From: Blasia pusilla
Lineage: Eukaryota > Marchantiophyta > Marchantiopsida > Blasiales
Assembly (NCBI GenBank): GCA_050084515.1
Contig: CM114274.1
Coordinates: 41,292,001 to 41,356,000, forward strand
Direction: 5' to 3'
Length of the DNA stretch: 64,000 bases
Below the pieces are notes generated by a model, which saw nothing but the letters and a program-made list of their open reading frames with translations, did no database searches and was not told where the DNA came from. Position 1 is the first letter of the stretch. Each line of letters starts with the position of its first letter. This document shows positions 12,650 to 25,330 of this stretch, in pieces. A program made the position numbers and the translations under genes.

Positions 12650-15489
12650 ACCCGTATGAAAACATGACCAAGTGACCATAATATCACCCTAAACTTAATT
12701 CTTGGTTATGGAAGAAGTATGATGTAAGACTTTTGTTTGATTCTAGGACACAAGATGCAAAGAGATTGGATTCTCAATTTGTGGCTTAAATAATTATCTT
12801 AATCCATGGTTAATACTCAAGGGAATACTAGACAACTTAAAAGTATACTTATATAATGTTATACATGTATCTACTGAGTATATATTAAGGTACGTGGAGG
12901 TACTTTATTTGTATCTTCCAAATGAAATCATTATAAGGGTTGACAATGATTGTGAGGTTTTTTCTAGATTTTTCCCCTTTGATGAAACATAAGATTACAT
13001 TTCCCCCAAAACTAAAACAAGCTCTAATAGGCTGAATAAATTAGTTGAGCTTTTGGGTTATAATTTTTGTTATTTCTGCCAAAAATGCATTTCATATTTT
13101 TCGCCTCCTAAGGTAAACTAGTCAATTGACGTATGTCACCAGGAACCTACGTCACAATGGAACTCTGGCTAATTGAAACTTTTTTGGAAAGAGCTTACGT
13201 GAAAATGTATGGAATGAGTCTAAGAATTGCCAAAGATCCTTCAAGAATCTATCTAGACAATTCTTAGACTCACCCATTTTCATGTTAGTCTCCTGATCAT
13301 TTTGACAATGGGATATTGTGCGGATAGTTCTCCATTACGTGGGAGGTATAATTCCTCTACTTCACTTCTTCTCATCGTGATGGTATGAACGGGAATCCAC
13401 GCGGTTAGTTCTCATGTTAATTCCCAAAAAGATCGGGATTATGTCGAGAAGTTCTCCTAGTCATTCCATTCTATTCTATCAAGTATTTATCATGAGAAGT
13501 ATCCGTCGGCAAAACAAGAGCACGATACCTCTCATGCTCATTCACTGCAAAATGGGATGTGGGACCGGTTTTCATACTCATTCAATTCAATGAACTGGGA
13601 TCGCATGAATCTAGTCTGAAAATGAGGGATTGTTGGCCGAGTTGTGTTACCCTTTAATGAACTGAGATCTGAACAGGCCAGATCCCATGCTCATTCCGTG
13701 ATCTGGGATCTCGTTCAGGACCCTACTCATTCAGAAAATGGGCGAGTGTCCGCCCAGCGCTCACTCGTGGAGATAAAGTTAGTTCGAAGGGGGATGACTC
13801 TAAAGCTTTCGGCAGAAATATTGGGGAACTGCATTAGGGTCTCTTTTGTAGAAGGCTGCAAAGATCTGGGATCTTTGCAGCCACCTACAATAATGTAAGT
13901 CATCCTCAGCGTCAGAAAATGGAAGCTATTCTTCCAGTTATACCAACAGTGTTTTACACATGCGGTTAAGAATCGGGTAAAGAAAAGGGTGTGTTCTAGT
14001 TTGGGCTAGTTTACCGATATGAACTGACGGACTCCCCCTTCGTAATTCATTCGGATTTGGTGAAAGGGCCAGCGCTTTATCGTAAGTGTCGAATACGCCC
14101 AATGTCAAAGCTGAAGAGATCTACAACAGAGACCAAGTCTTTGGGACTTTACTGGATGAAGTCGTAGGTAGGTCTAAGATACCATGCAATAGTAAAAGAA
14201 AACTAGTGAAGGTGGGACTCCGGAAAAAAATTCATTTTCTCGTTATACGAAGGTACAGAACGCTTGGAAAGAGGTCGGTAGCATCGAAGAGCTGATTCAG
14301 TGTTGCTGTAAAGGAGAAAACCGTAGGTTAGGAGGTAGGTAGGATTGGGCAAGACAAACCCTAGGTTAGGAGGTTGATGGGTTCGAAGATATGATGGAAT
14401 GTTTAAAAAAAACCAAGCTGGACTCACTCAGCTAGAATTAAAACGTTAAAAAATGATTAAACTGAGGTAGTTTATCTTCGAGTTAATCCCATGGATTCGT
14501 TTGCAAGATCGACATGAAGCAGTGACGGTGAAGGGATGTTTTCGTGAGTCTTTCTGAACTGAAATATTGAGAATAAGATATTCTCAGAAACACCTCCAGA
14601 AATTACATTCACAAGGACGCGAACCACACCGCTCTACGTGGTCGTTCTGGAAATGATCACTGAAACGATGTGAGACTAGCATGATCGAAGCTGAATCTGG
14701 AATTCTGTATTGAAAGTGAGCAATCACTTAAGCGAGCCTGATGTCCTAAGAAACTTTCTCTCTCTCTCTCCACTTCCAACTTCCCTGACTTGAGACTACA
14801 CTTGTTTTGAGCTAGATTTAGCTCGCACCACCGAGCTGAAAGTGGGCAATCACTCGAGGGATTTTGACTTCAGAACCCTCCACTATCAAATTTTATTGAA
14901 CGCTTCCAGTCTTTTGATATGAGAGTGTGCATATGTTTGGAGATGGGAGACCATGCTTTTGGGCTGGGTGGTACCTTACTTCTGTCTAGAGATGCCAGAT
15001 GATGCTGCTCCGATCTGATGGAGGTACGCAATAGTGGGACTATGGAGACTTGGCTACCTATGGCCGCGTTTATTTTTTCCCCAGATCTGCCTTAGGTCCG
15101 CTTGATTGAGTCTTATTCCACTGAATTGAGCCGACAACAAATGGATGCTCGCAATGAATAAGGTCCATTTGTCTGTCTGGATCCTCTTCTCGGACCCGAC
15201 AAATGATTGTCCTAAATAAGTTCAATTCATCAATATCTTACTCCTAGATCCACCAAGATTTCATCTGAATCTCCCACAGCCACCACAAGACAGATAGCTG
15301 TCATTGAAACATATGTAGATCAGACTAGACTAAACCTATACATCTTAGTCCTAAATCTACCATAAGGTGGCTTCATGGCTAGTTATCAAGGTCTAAATTG
15401 TATTCCTAGCTGCACTCTAAGGTCACTTTCAATGAAGGCTATCTTAGAACCCAGCTGTCGAATAAAACCACGGACGACGTCCCCAACAG

Positions 15490-15834
15490 CTAGCAATCAT
15501 CGTACCATTGAATGGAAATGGCCCCGAATAAATTAGCGACGCAAGTGCCAATCCTCACATCGCTTTGAAAGCCCAGTAGGTCTGAGCATAAGACATCTGA
15601 GTGAAACGTGAGTTTACAAGCAGGTTTTGTGAGCATCATCGAGCTGAACTCGAACTCGATGAAAAGGGGACAGCTGCGAGCTTCTAGTCCCCGGCGAACG
15701 GTTGCTGCACCTTGGCATTGAGTATTTTCGTAGAAAATGAAATCCATGGCGCCAGCTGCCCTTAGCAAAGCAAGATGTAAAAGAAAGAGAGGCACCAGAA
15801 ATCTCATGAGCCGTGCTTCCCCACCGCTCGCCAT
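15490..15834 (-). CDS. Small secreted six-cysteine protein, MiAMP1-like
   Basis: Intronless 114-residue protein with a long hydrophobic signal peptide (residues 1-29, ending LLRAAGA). The mature part has six cysteines in the family positions: NTQC, ARSC, PACKLTFH, VLC, IGTC and the C-terminal QWYDDC. It is the most diverged of the three six-cysteine members. The segment after the second cysteine, rich in phenylalanine and methionine, differs from both neighbours. A TATAAAA box lies about 240 bp upstream on the same strand. It is probably an extracellular beta-gamma-crystallin-like protein; the exact role is unknown. Confidence 0.82.
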   Translation of the reverse strand: MASGGEARLMRFLVPLFLLHLALLRAAGAMDFIFYENTQCQGAATVRRGLEARSCPLFIEFEFSSMMLTKPACKLTFHSDVLCSDLLGFQSDVRIGTCVANLFGAISIQWYDDC

Positions 15835-16070
15835 TGTCTTTTCCCCCTACATCTCTTCCTGCAGCTTTGCCCCTTCACAACCTTCCATAAATCCTGTGTA
15901 CGGTGTCTAGTACGGACTATCTGACGGATTCCCTGAAAGTCAAGCGAAGATCGACTGGAAATTCGATTCCGAATAGCACTTACCATACTTTCTTCTGAAA
16001 ATTCCACTCATCTCTTGGCCATGTACGTCTACAAGTGCATGAAGGTCCAGTTTCGAATGTTGAACAACGG

Positions 16071-16077
16071 TTTTATA
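16071..16077 (-). promoter_or_regulatory. TATA box candidate for the 15490-15834 gene
   Basis: Reads TATAAAA on the minus strand, about 240 bp before the ATG at 15834. This would give a leader of roughly 200 nt. Confidence 0.4.
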
Positions 16078-16561
16078 GCGCGTTCCTGAGAATTTCTCTA
16101 AAACCAAAAGATATAACTTCCAGAAATTGATAGGCCCCTTGACTGATCGAGAATTATATTCTCCTCCAGATCTCCAAAAAGTCAGGACAAGAGACGTCCG
16201 AAAAAGGTGTAGATGTCGACCGACTGCTCGGTCGACATGAGTGCTAGCGATCCGTTGTGTTCACCGCACGGTAAACATGGTTCTCTCTGTTTCTCCGCTA
16301 GTTCAATTAGGTTTCACCCCGTTAGGAGTAGCCCGAAAGGACACCCGTGGATCACATCGGATTGACGGCTCCACGTTACTTGAGCAGGCGGAGCATCCAA
16401 AAGTTTTCTTCCACGGCCAAAGGGTTAAACGCATTATCCAACCTCGGACGCTCTTTAACCGCTCCGTGTGCACCGTGTCCGTAGCTATCATATTAAAGAA
16501 GCCCATTTGTGATCTGTGTGACTGAAAGATTGCTCAAAAGAGGTCTGTTTTCGTCCACGGG

Positions 16562-17113
16562 ATGGACACCTCATCTCGAATCTCGGGTCCATTCTCCATC
16601 GCTAGGTTGGAGGGTTCCCTTTTTCTTAACCCGTGGCCATGGGTTCCCATCTCTTTTTTAGTTTTTCCTTTCGTTTTAATTCAAGGGCGAGCATTTCAAC
16701 GTCTTCTTCAGCGGATCGACGGTTCGATTGTGTCTCCGCATGAAACCACGCCAGCAGCAGCTCTCAGATCGGTGGTTTCATGTTACTTCGACAGGTGTAT
16801 TGACCCGGCGCGATCTTGCGTTGAAGAGAGGATAAAGCTGATCACGCCCATTGGTGGGCGTCACATCAATCACTCCCGCTGTGCTACATGTCTCGGTCTC
16901 AAAGATCACGTCTGCCGCCGAGGAGAGCATCTGTGGCCGCCGGCGAGTGAACTAAGGACGGACTTTCTCCTCCACGTCATTTCGACAGCTGGAGCGTCGC
17001 ACCTGCTCCTCAATGGACCGGTAATCTGTGAACTTATGCGTCCACCAGGTAGGAGCTCAACCGTAGAATCCCAAGAAAATGACCTTTCCAGGCCACAGAA
17101 ATATAGTCAATGA
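16562..17113 (+). CDS. Unrecognised 183-residue open frame
   Basis: An open frame in a locally GC-richer patch, in which I recognise no domain. It has a short hydrophobic segment (about residues 24-41), then a basic, cysteine-containing stretch with loosely zinc-finger-like contexts (RCATC, HVCRR). Nothing nearby supports it: no paralog, no clear promoter and no splice sites. It could be chance or a fragment of a longer spliced gene. Confidence 0.2.
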   Translation: MDTSSRISGPFSIARLEGSLFLNPWPWVPISFLVFPFVLIQGRAFQRLLQRIDGSIVSPHETTPAAALRSVVSCYFDRCIDPARSCVEERIKLITPIGGRHINHSRCATCLGLKDHVCRRGEHLWPPASELRTDFLLHVISTAGASHLLLNGPVICELMRPPGRSSTVESQENDLSRPQKYSQ

Positions 17114-17530
17114 CATCCGATCAAAACCACCCAACTGGATTTAATCTAATTAGATTGGACTAACCCTAAACGTTAGTCCCTTACGTTTGGTCAATCTCCA
17201 ACTGGTTCTTGCAAGTTTGTTTCTCCAGTTTAGGTTGTTGCCTTCAAGAACTTATCTCCCTGCACCCTTCGCAAATACCCTTCCAGGAGCTTCTTGAATG
17301 CATCTCTAAAACAAAATTTAGCTTACAGTATGTATCTTTCCGCACCTTCCCTCTCCCCTCCACTCCATGGACTCTTGAAATCTACAAACAGGTGATGCGA
17401 AGGTGATTGGAAGTGGTATGATTATACATGTTACGTGGTGGCTGACGTGTGCTTTCAAAATAAGGAGCGATCTAGATAGGTGGATTCTGACCACGTGGCC
17501 TTAGGGACTAACTGAGTTACGAAATTGGAC

Positions 17531-17590
17531 ACTTCTTGGTTCCTACTTGTCGATAGGGGTGCCCCTATCGACAAGTAGGAACCAAGAAGT
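17531..17590. repeat. 60-bp near-perfect palindrome
   Basis: Arms of 29 bp (17531-17559 and 17562-17590) are exact reverse complements around a two-base centre. The left arm begins ACTTCTTGGTTCCTACTTGT. A palindrome this long and exact is recent, or kept by selection or transposition. Transcribed, it would give a long hairpin. Confidence 0.9.
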
Positions 17591-19896
17591 GGACCAAGAA
17601 GAAACCGGCTGTGGCTGAGAAAATTTTTTTTTCCCTTTTTGTTTTTCTGATGGGTTTTTTACATCCTTTTCGTCCTTCCTGGAACACTAAGAAATAGAGA
17701 CAATCAGAAATTCAACGTCGTCCATTCCCAAGAAGGTGAGACGCACACACGTGGCTTTAGGGACTAACTGAATTACGAAACTGGATACGCCTTGGATCCG
17801 GACACGGGGCAAGATGATTATCTCCTGTTGGAAAGTGCAACGGGGTCCTGTTAGCATGTACCCAACCACAACAAGACGACGTGGCAAGGTATTCCCCACT
17901 CTCTGAGTCCCCAAAAGGTTTAAAAGCTTTTTCTTTGTATCCGGGGAGAATAGAAGAGGGCTCAGTTCTTTTCCTTGGACCTTCGGGGAAAGGGATTCCG
18001 TCCAAATATTCTCTGCAATTACCCCCGTTTTAATTTTCGTGAAGTTTACAATATGCAATTTTGGTTCCGAGTAAAAAAAGGTTGGGAATTAAAACAGGTC
18101 AAATCGTTTTATTCATAGGTACGCATCCTGCCGTGAGTGAGAAATGGGGTGGTTCTAATCACCCTCGTCGGAGGATGTGTATACACAAGAAGGTGAGGAG
18201 CAGCACGGAAATGAGTCTACATGTGAGGTATACTACCTACTGTGAAGTGCCAATAAGCAATCGCCACAGAAAGATGCTGTGCACGTTCGTGCATGTATGC
18301 ATGGAATACATTTCTCCGTCTGGGAAACGTTGACAGCAGCACAGGAGCGCATGTAGAGACAGCTGTGGAGAAATTTCCTGTGTGTAAACATAAACGCAGC
18401 GGTCCCATTCTCCAACTTTTTGCATGGTGGGGTGTACACTGCTCCACCAATAATAAGCTCTGTCCTCAGGTATAGACTACAGCCCTATCATGGAACTGGT
18501 TTGTTCACGTGATTTGACTAGAATCCGTCAGTTATCCGTCTTATCCGTCGGATGGGCAGCTTCCCCGACGCACGACAGACTACAGCTAAGAAGATATGAC
18601 AACTCATGAGCTGCATGGAATGTTTATTCTAGCTGAAGTGCTGTAAAATATTCTCTGGCTAGATTTTGGGATATAGAATATTCCTAAGTGGACAACTTAG
18701 GCTTTCGAAGTCTGGCTGAAACGAAGCATTGGCACTCTCTACCTCCTATTCTATGAAGGTCGTGGAACACGTTCCTAGCTTTCTGTCTCGGAGCTTCATC
18801 AGATGATGGTGGAGGAGACATTCTCTATGTGGTGGGTGAGCTCGTACATTATTTTCTTGAGTTTGAGTGAGCTTTATTTCCGTCTTTGATTTTTTGAGGC
18901 TCATATTTAGCTATGGAAATCTTAGGTTTTCAAGTGGGCGGTACTTCACAAGAGTTGGATTCGTAATGATGAGAGCCTCTGCATGAAATTATTATACATG
19001 TGAGGGGTTTTGAATGTTGATAAACTCAAAATGATAGCGTAGATGACTGATCATACAGTATTAAGTTAAATGATTTCTGAGTTAGAAATCCTAGTCGAGT
19101 CTGAACGTCTAGATCTCATTTTGCTATCTCTTTTGAGCTGATATACGCCATGCACACAGGATTGGCTTCGGGGAAGTCATCTGGATCTAATGTCCACAAA
19201 CTTTCCAAAAGACATTCTTGTATTCTGTCTACATAGCTTCCTCGGTGGCAAAGACGGTCAGCTTCAACGAACCCCATCAACATCTTATCCCAATCATGTT
19301 TCCATCTGATTCATAATTGTATCCCTACTGACTATGAGTTTTCTCTCAGTTGTATAAAGCTAAAGATTAGGACAGGTATTTAATACGATCCACAGCACAA
19401 GTGTACCCCTAATGACTCTTAGTTTTCTTTCAGTTCTGTATTTGAGAAACATCTACTCAACAATATATTCAGATTATTTAGAAACCATGATCACAACTGG
19501 TGATAATGATTAGACATATAAGGAAACCACAAGTTTTCAGAAACTTGGGCAACCATTTCGGATGGTGAAATTACCAGGAGTAGTACTAATGGACCTCAAA
19601 TGTCAGCTGTAGTCATTCCAATCACTGTTGAGTATACCCGTCTGTGGAGTCTATGTAATTCATTGACTCCCCTACAGGAGATATGGAATAAACCAGTGAA
19701 TAGAGCCAATTTTTACATAAAAAGGGAGCCTGTTGAGTATCCCAGTCTGTGGCGTCTATGGAGTAGACCGTCTAAATGCAGCCTGTTTCAATTTTTTCAT
19801 GCCATTCAGTCTCACGATGACTTAAGGTAAGGGTAAAGAGGCTTACGTCTAGTCTTGAATCAAAGTCCTACTAAAGGAAGCTCTTCTTATATCTAA

Positions 19897-19960
19897 ACCC
19901 TGGTTCGTTTGATTTCTCAAATTTTTGATAGAAAATTTGAGACATCAAACTAACCAGGGT
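19897..19960. repeat. Hairpin with 29-bp arms
   Basis: Left arm 19897-19925 and right arm 19932-19960 match as inverted repeats with two mismatches, with a six-base loop. The arm starts ACCCTGGTTCGTTTGATTTC. Confidence 0.8.
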
Positions 19961-21414
19961 ACACAATCCAGGAGTTTGACTACACTAATTGGGTAAAGAT
20001 CAGTGATTTAATATTTGAAACACAATCTCCTGGATTAGGGACAAACTGGAGGACAGAAGCAAGTTTTCTTGGAGTATTACACGTGTACCCCTCCATAACA
20101 TCGGACCGCTTCGCATACATGTAGTAGTCCATCCGGTACATGTTCTTGTAGGCCTACCCTAATCTTCCCACCTTTTAATCCTGCACTCCGACTTGCTTGC
20201 CGCCATTGTCATTCACTGACGTCCAGGACATGCACGCCATGCATGCAAGCCGGACGCCTCTCCCTTCCGTTCGATCAAACTATGAGCATATGAGTAGTTG
20301 CCTTCAAAAACAAACGAGAGATCTCATTATTACTCATTGGTGCGACGAACGACGGTCTAGGGACCGAACGTTTAGCATATTATCAGTGTAAAGTAGAAGC
20401 AGAGAGATTGCTCCGCTTAGAGCGCCCTAGTCCCTCCGAAAGCAAAAGTAACGCTAGCTGTTTTGACATAAGAATGGCAGATCAGATCTCCTGGGCTGTA
20501 TACGTCTTGTGGCTCCTTCGGAAATTCCGGTGCATGGTATGGTTTGGTGTCTTCTTATAATATGCTGTAGTTCATGTCTTTGCACGTATGCATGAAGTCC
20601 TATTTGAAACTAGTGGATGAAAACGTATGTTCCAGTGTGGCATATTTATAAACGTTAGCGCTCATTAAATGAAAGGCAAGTCATTCAAATCACAACATGA
20701 TACTTTGAATTCGCTGGTCGAGGTCGTGTTCACGATAAGAACTGGGTGGTCTAGTCTACAAGGTCTCTTGGATCCAAATTCTATGCTCCGTGATTCCCTT
20801 CCACCTGGACATAATTAGACAGCGGTGACCACAAACTCACTCGCTGCTGACAGGGAAGTTTATGGACCATGCATAATAGTGTGATCATGCCGTATCTGTC
20901 CACTTTGTATCGATACACGTTGCGTCAAATCGATACCACGATCTTCCTCTATCAAATATTTGTAATGATATCTGAAACCCGGAATACCCATTTATGATTC
21001 CAATACCAGCTCATCAAGCTTGCACAATCGTGTTTGTCAACTTTCCTTGCGTCTACTACATTCTTAAGTCTCCAGTTTAACTGTGTGAGAATCCCATCAG
21101 CTAGAGGAAGAACCACATATGGGAAATAAAAAAGAGCTGCAAAATTGAAACAGTGCAGCACAATTCTACTCAAATCGAACAAAATGACATCACTTCTGAA
21201 TGATCCTCGATCCACCTCCACCACTTTCTCACACGCTTCACGATCAATGCCTTCCTAGGACATATCAGGAGTTATCTTATTTCAGACACTATTTTATAAA
21301 TACACATAAATATATAACTTAATGTACACAGTTAGCACAGTAGCGACCTCCGGTCAAGCCTCACTCTATCCCTAATCTTAATAGGTTAGGGATCTAATCT
21401 TTTAAGATTTTTTG

Positions 21415-21979
21415 TTCTAGTCTATGATTAGGACGAATTAGATTCCAATGTCCACGTCTTTTTTGTTGTTTCTTGAGATAAACTTGTTCACGTACCACAT
21501 AAGAAGGAGTGAAACATCTGAGTTTATTGTGGACTTGGAAGAGGGAGGATTAGGTAGGGGGCTTGAGGACGTACTTGTGAAATATGAGTTACATTTTTAC
21601 TAAATCCATTGTATTCCTGCTGCAATAGGCACTTTCCAAAGACCCATTATTTCAAAAAAGTTTATGAGCGGACATGACATTCCACAGGAAGAACTCCAGA
21701 ATTGCGTGACTCGATACGATTACTATGTCTTTAAGTATAATATCAAATGGAGACGAGACGTCATGAAATTATGGCTTTGTATCACAAAGTAAAGTATGTC
21801 TTGTCGGCTGAGTACGTCCTGAAGCTCCCAACCTAAGCTACCCTCTTCCAAGTCCACAATAAATTGAGCTGTTTCACCCCTTGTTACGTGGTACTTATTC
21901 TTGTGAACAAGTTTATCTCAGGCAAAAACAAAGAAGATGTGGACATTGGAATCTAATTTGTTCTAATCATAGACTAGAA
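21415..21979. mobile_element. Foldback/terminal-inverted-repeat element
   Basis: Two arms of about 160-170 bp (21415-21575 and 21811-21979) are inverted copies with scattered differences. They share TCTAGTCTATGATTAG, ATTAGATTCCAATGTCCAC, GAGATAAACTTGTTCAC and TTTATTGTGGACTTGGAAGA. The core of about 235 bp has no open frame. The size and layout fit a non-autonomous TIR or foldback DNA element. I could not define a target duplication with confidence. Confidence 0.75.
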
Positions 21980-24240
21980 GATGTGAACGCTAGTAACAGA
22001 ATTCGAAACCGAACTTAATCTGGACGTAGAAAAACCAGAGTTAATTTCTCAAAATAGAGAGGACTCGAGCTTGCTTTAAGCGGCACGTCAAAAAGAAAGT
22101 CGGACAAGGACGGGAGAGATAAAAAGATATCATCGTTAAGAAGATCTCTTGCCGGAAAGCAGACCTATTCGGAGAACCAATACCTTCGAAGTTTCACACC
22201 CATATTTTACTATGTAGGTAGGGCTCGGAATTATTGTACACATGGCTCCTTCATTACCACTCAAGTCAATGGAACGTGGAAAGAAGGGGTCCATTCCAGC
22301 CTGCAAATCAGCAGATGAGTCACAAGCTCTTAGCCCGTCATCCAGAATTATTAGCGCGAGAATTCGTTCATGGGGAACCAACGGTGAAAGAATCCAATAC
22401 TAAGGGATCACTGGAGATATCTGCGGTCTCTGTGTGCGAGCAAGTGAAGAGAACACGATAGACTCGTGAATCACAGAGAAATATGGCTCCTTGGAATTTT
22501 CCTTGACTTGGCCGCTTGGAGCGACTCTGACTTCACCCCAAACTTTTCAAGCACAGAACGCGCACGCCACGTTCATGCACGAGGAAGTCTTCCTTTTTAG
22601 GCTTTTAATGAGCATGGCCATATTATGAGTAGACACAACAACAAACCGATCACCATTATTACCTTTCCTGGGGCTCGATACTGGTGATCGGTGATTTAAA
22701 GTGTGGTTGTAGGATAGAACTACTTTCGAAAGTAATGTGGAGAAAGTACACCATACTTGATGATGATAAAAGACTTATGGGCTGAATGTTCCTCTCTATA
22801 TTTCCTCACAGGCCGATATATTTGAGAGGTAGAGCATGAAGGGAATAATTGAGCACCCATATCTTCGCCCTTCCTAGACTCATCCTATCACCTGTTTGTG
22901 GCACGATATTTTCTGGTTCTCTCCACTTCACCCAGTGATATAGAAATTTCCAGGAGTTTAGTGTTTGAGCGTGGCGTCCGGGTTTTCAGCGTGTCATTCT
23001 TACTAGAAAATCACCATACAAAGTCGGAGCCCCTCTCCAATGGCCACTTAGATCATTTTTCACGAATGAGTGATGTGATTCTGTCCGAATTGAGCGGAAT
23101 TCCGACCGGGTATGGATTTTTTCAGGTGTAGTTTTATATCCTGTCTAGCTGCTCATGAGGCGTCCACGAGCTCTATCCGAAGCACCACCCGCCGACTGAC
23201 AAAGAAGTCCGCGTGGGCTCTTCAAATGGTGCCGTCAAATCGTACGTCAGCCATCAGCTCAGGTTACCGTGATGGGAGGAAGCAGGAATGCGCTATGATC
23301 TTTAAAGCTGAACGCACAATCACTCGCTGTTTGCTCTGAAATCTTACCATCCCGACTCTAATCTTACAGCGATTACTTTCAGTCTAGCCTTAGACGACTT
23401 ATAGTGGAAACACAAACATCACTTCCCATGACAACCCCTTCTGTGCGGTAACTTCCATATCAAAATATAAACGGAAGAAGAGTAAACTGGTTTGATAACT
23501 GCCAAAGATGGGGCCGTCGTCATTGAAGAGAGCCTCTTGAATGACGATCGGTGTGTACTGCCCATGTAAGACCCACGAACTCCCTGGAGTTGCAGCATTG
23601 GGGGTGCTTGACACGGAATGAGAGTGCAGGTATGAACAAGCGCCCCAACCACACCAACTCTCAAGTAGGTCCATATACACTAAGTTTCTTAAGGAATCAA
23701 TAAGTCACTTAGCCCATATGGAAATAATTGAACGAAGTCTGCTGATGTCACCATCTCCCCAGTTCACTTTTCGATGCCCTACAACTTCGCACGTGTGGAA
23801 TCACACGATTAGTCGTCGGCCTTTCTGAATGTGTGTGGTCATATATATAGTATATACATATATCTTTTTCTTCTTGGATGAATGGATGAGACATCGACGC
23901 TTTTGAAACCGGAATGAAGGTTGATGGACTTCCTACCCATCTAATTTTCATAGCAACCAATACGAGCGAAGAAGGTAAATTCTGAATCTCCTGAAAGGAG
24001 AGTAGTTAGGGAAAGAACCAAAGGTTTAGAGTCTGAATAGTTAGCGTTGCGATACGAATATCACTCCTAACCTTCGGATAAGAACAAGGTGAGCAGGTTG
24101 TAACTCATTGGACCGCTTTCTTCGGAGCGTAATTGCCCTTTGGAAACATGTTCTACCCCAAACTTCTCCACTTCCATCGTTCGTTGCCCACGTCCTCATA
24201 TGATATTTTAATTTCCGCTACGTCTGACTATCTTCCTCCT

Positions 24241-24550
24241 AGCGTATTTGTGCATGCAAGGACGAGGCCATGATGCATGCATGTATCACCAAGTCTTGTC
24301 GTCTCGGAAAGTGCGTATTCGATGTATTCGACGTTGTTGCTTCTTTCTTGTATAAATAAATCCCTCTGACGGTCCCTTTTATTTCGGTCGTTTCGAGGAG
24401 TGATAATTCCCAATGTGATACCTACACCTAAAGCAAGATCATATTGAAGGCACGATGTTAAGGAGGCAGTACGCGATGCGGAAATCTTAATGTAATATAT
24501 CTGACATGAAGGGCTGGTCCAAGACCACGGAGTCTCTATCTGTATATATA
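24241..24550 (+). promoter_or_regulatory. Upstream module with RY motifs and TATA box
   Basis: This region is homologous to the DNA before the 29107 and 62631 genes. It holds RY-type CATGCATG (24276-24283) and TGCATGCA (24251-24258), then GTGCGTATTCGATGTA, TAAATAAATC, GAGGAGTGATAATTCC, and finally TATATATA (24543-24550). RY motifs are known binding sites of plant B3 factors (ABI3/FUS3/VAL family). Use by such factors here is inference. Confidence 0.5.
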
Positions 24551-24636
24551 GCCAGATACGAAATTGAATGTAACGCAGGGAACTGAGATCTCATCAAGAA
24601 ACGCAAGATTCGAAAGATCGAGGAAGAGGGAGAGCG

Positions 24637-25228
24637 ATGGCGAGTTCTGTTCTCCTGCGAATATCAAATTTGTTCTGGTGGTCCATGTTCTAGCAATCCA
24701 GGGCTCAGCCGCAGTCGCTAGATTCCAGAATAACGTTAAATGCTCTGGTCCTCCAACTTTCCCCCTCAACCTCGAAACTGGATCCAGTTCAAATGTCGAT
24801 CCCACCTTTACCTTTTACTCGGCGACATTCTCAGAGTACGCTTGTCGAATTACGGTCACTCACGACTTCGGTTCTATAGCGGAGATTGAAAGTCATTTCC
24901 ACATCCCACATCCACATTTCCACATCCTCGGGAGAACTGCATCTATGCCATACTGGCTCATGGAGTTAAGTGCTTTGAGTGCAGATGGGTCAAATAATAA
25001 CAACTTTTCCGCGGAGTTACCGGAGAAGAAATTGTCATCTGAGTTGTGGACACGAAATGAGAGTGTCACAATTGCATGAAACATACCCACGCTCAGATAA
25101 GTGCATACACTCACGACTTCCGTTCTACAGCGGAGATCGAAATTCATTTCCACATCCCTCGGGAGAACTGCCTCTATGCCATACTGGCTCATGGAGTTGA
25201 ATGCTTTGAGTGCAGATGGGTCAAATAA
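24637..25228 (+). pseudogene. Secreted-protein pseudogene, frameshifted, C-terminus duplicated
   Basis: Clearly homologous to the intact gene at 29107, with shared MAS/MAN start, VHVLA-Q-SAA signal end, EYAC/KYAC and ECFEC/WFEC end. From the ATG at 24637 the frame hits a stop at VHVL because one base is missing in the signal-peptide region. The rest is open in another frame. The C-terminal third was then duplicated in tandem (24858-25108 and 25109-25330). The first copy carries an 18-bp internal expansion that removes the normal end; the second copy retains the family C-terminal half up to TAA at 25226-25228. The start-of-strand pattern with four cysteines places it in the 29107/62287 subfamily. 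No functional product is expected. Confidence 0.8.
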
Positions 25229-25330
25229 TAACAACTTTTCCATGGAGTTACTGGAGAAGAAAGTGTCATCTGAGTTGTGGACACGAAACGAGAGTGTCAT
25301 AATTGCATCAAACACACCCACGCTCATCAT
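24858..25330 (+). repeat. Tandem duplication, ~250 bp and ~222 bp
   Basis: ACTCACGACTTC at 24858 and 25109 starts two copies that remain alignable through CGGGAGAACTGC, CATACTGGCTCATGGAGTT, GTCAAATAATAACAACTTTT and GAGTTGTGGACACGAAA. The copies include the pseudogene 3' end and 3' flank. Confidence 0.9.

Larger units (their letters stand above)
7746..15489. other. Long gene-free stretch with hairpins
   Basis: No supportable gene in 7.7 kb. Open frames are short and without domains. Positions 9350-9770 hold degenerate tandem units of about 50-75 bp built on CCCGATTTCTAG and TGACG-CATTCCAGCTA. Hairpins at 10802-10872, 11077-11110 and 12619-12649 are listed separately. Composition from 10.1 to 13.1 kb is strongly AT-rich. 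Confidence 0.55.
17114..21414. other. Gene-free stretch with repeats and hairpins
   Basis: No gene recognised. A block of about 40 bp (CGTGGCNTTAGGGACTAACTGA and following) occurs at 17491-17529 and 17748-17787, next to a near-perfect 60-bp palindrome (17531-17590). Another hairpin lies at 19897-19960. Small overlapping frames at 18.2-18.5 kb on both strands look like chance. Confidence 0.5.

Noticed and set aside
17687-18058. 123-residue minus-strand frame
   Set aside because: A second frame overlaps it on the same strand, the start lies in low-complexity sequence, and I see no signal peptide, domain or paralog.
18217-18475. Cluster of four short overlapping frames
   Set aside because: Frames on both strands share the same DNA, which means a chance lack of stops rather than a gene.
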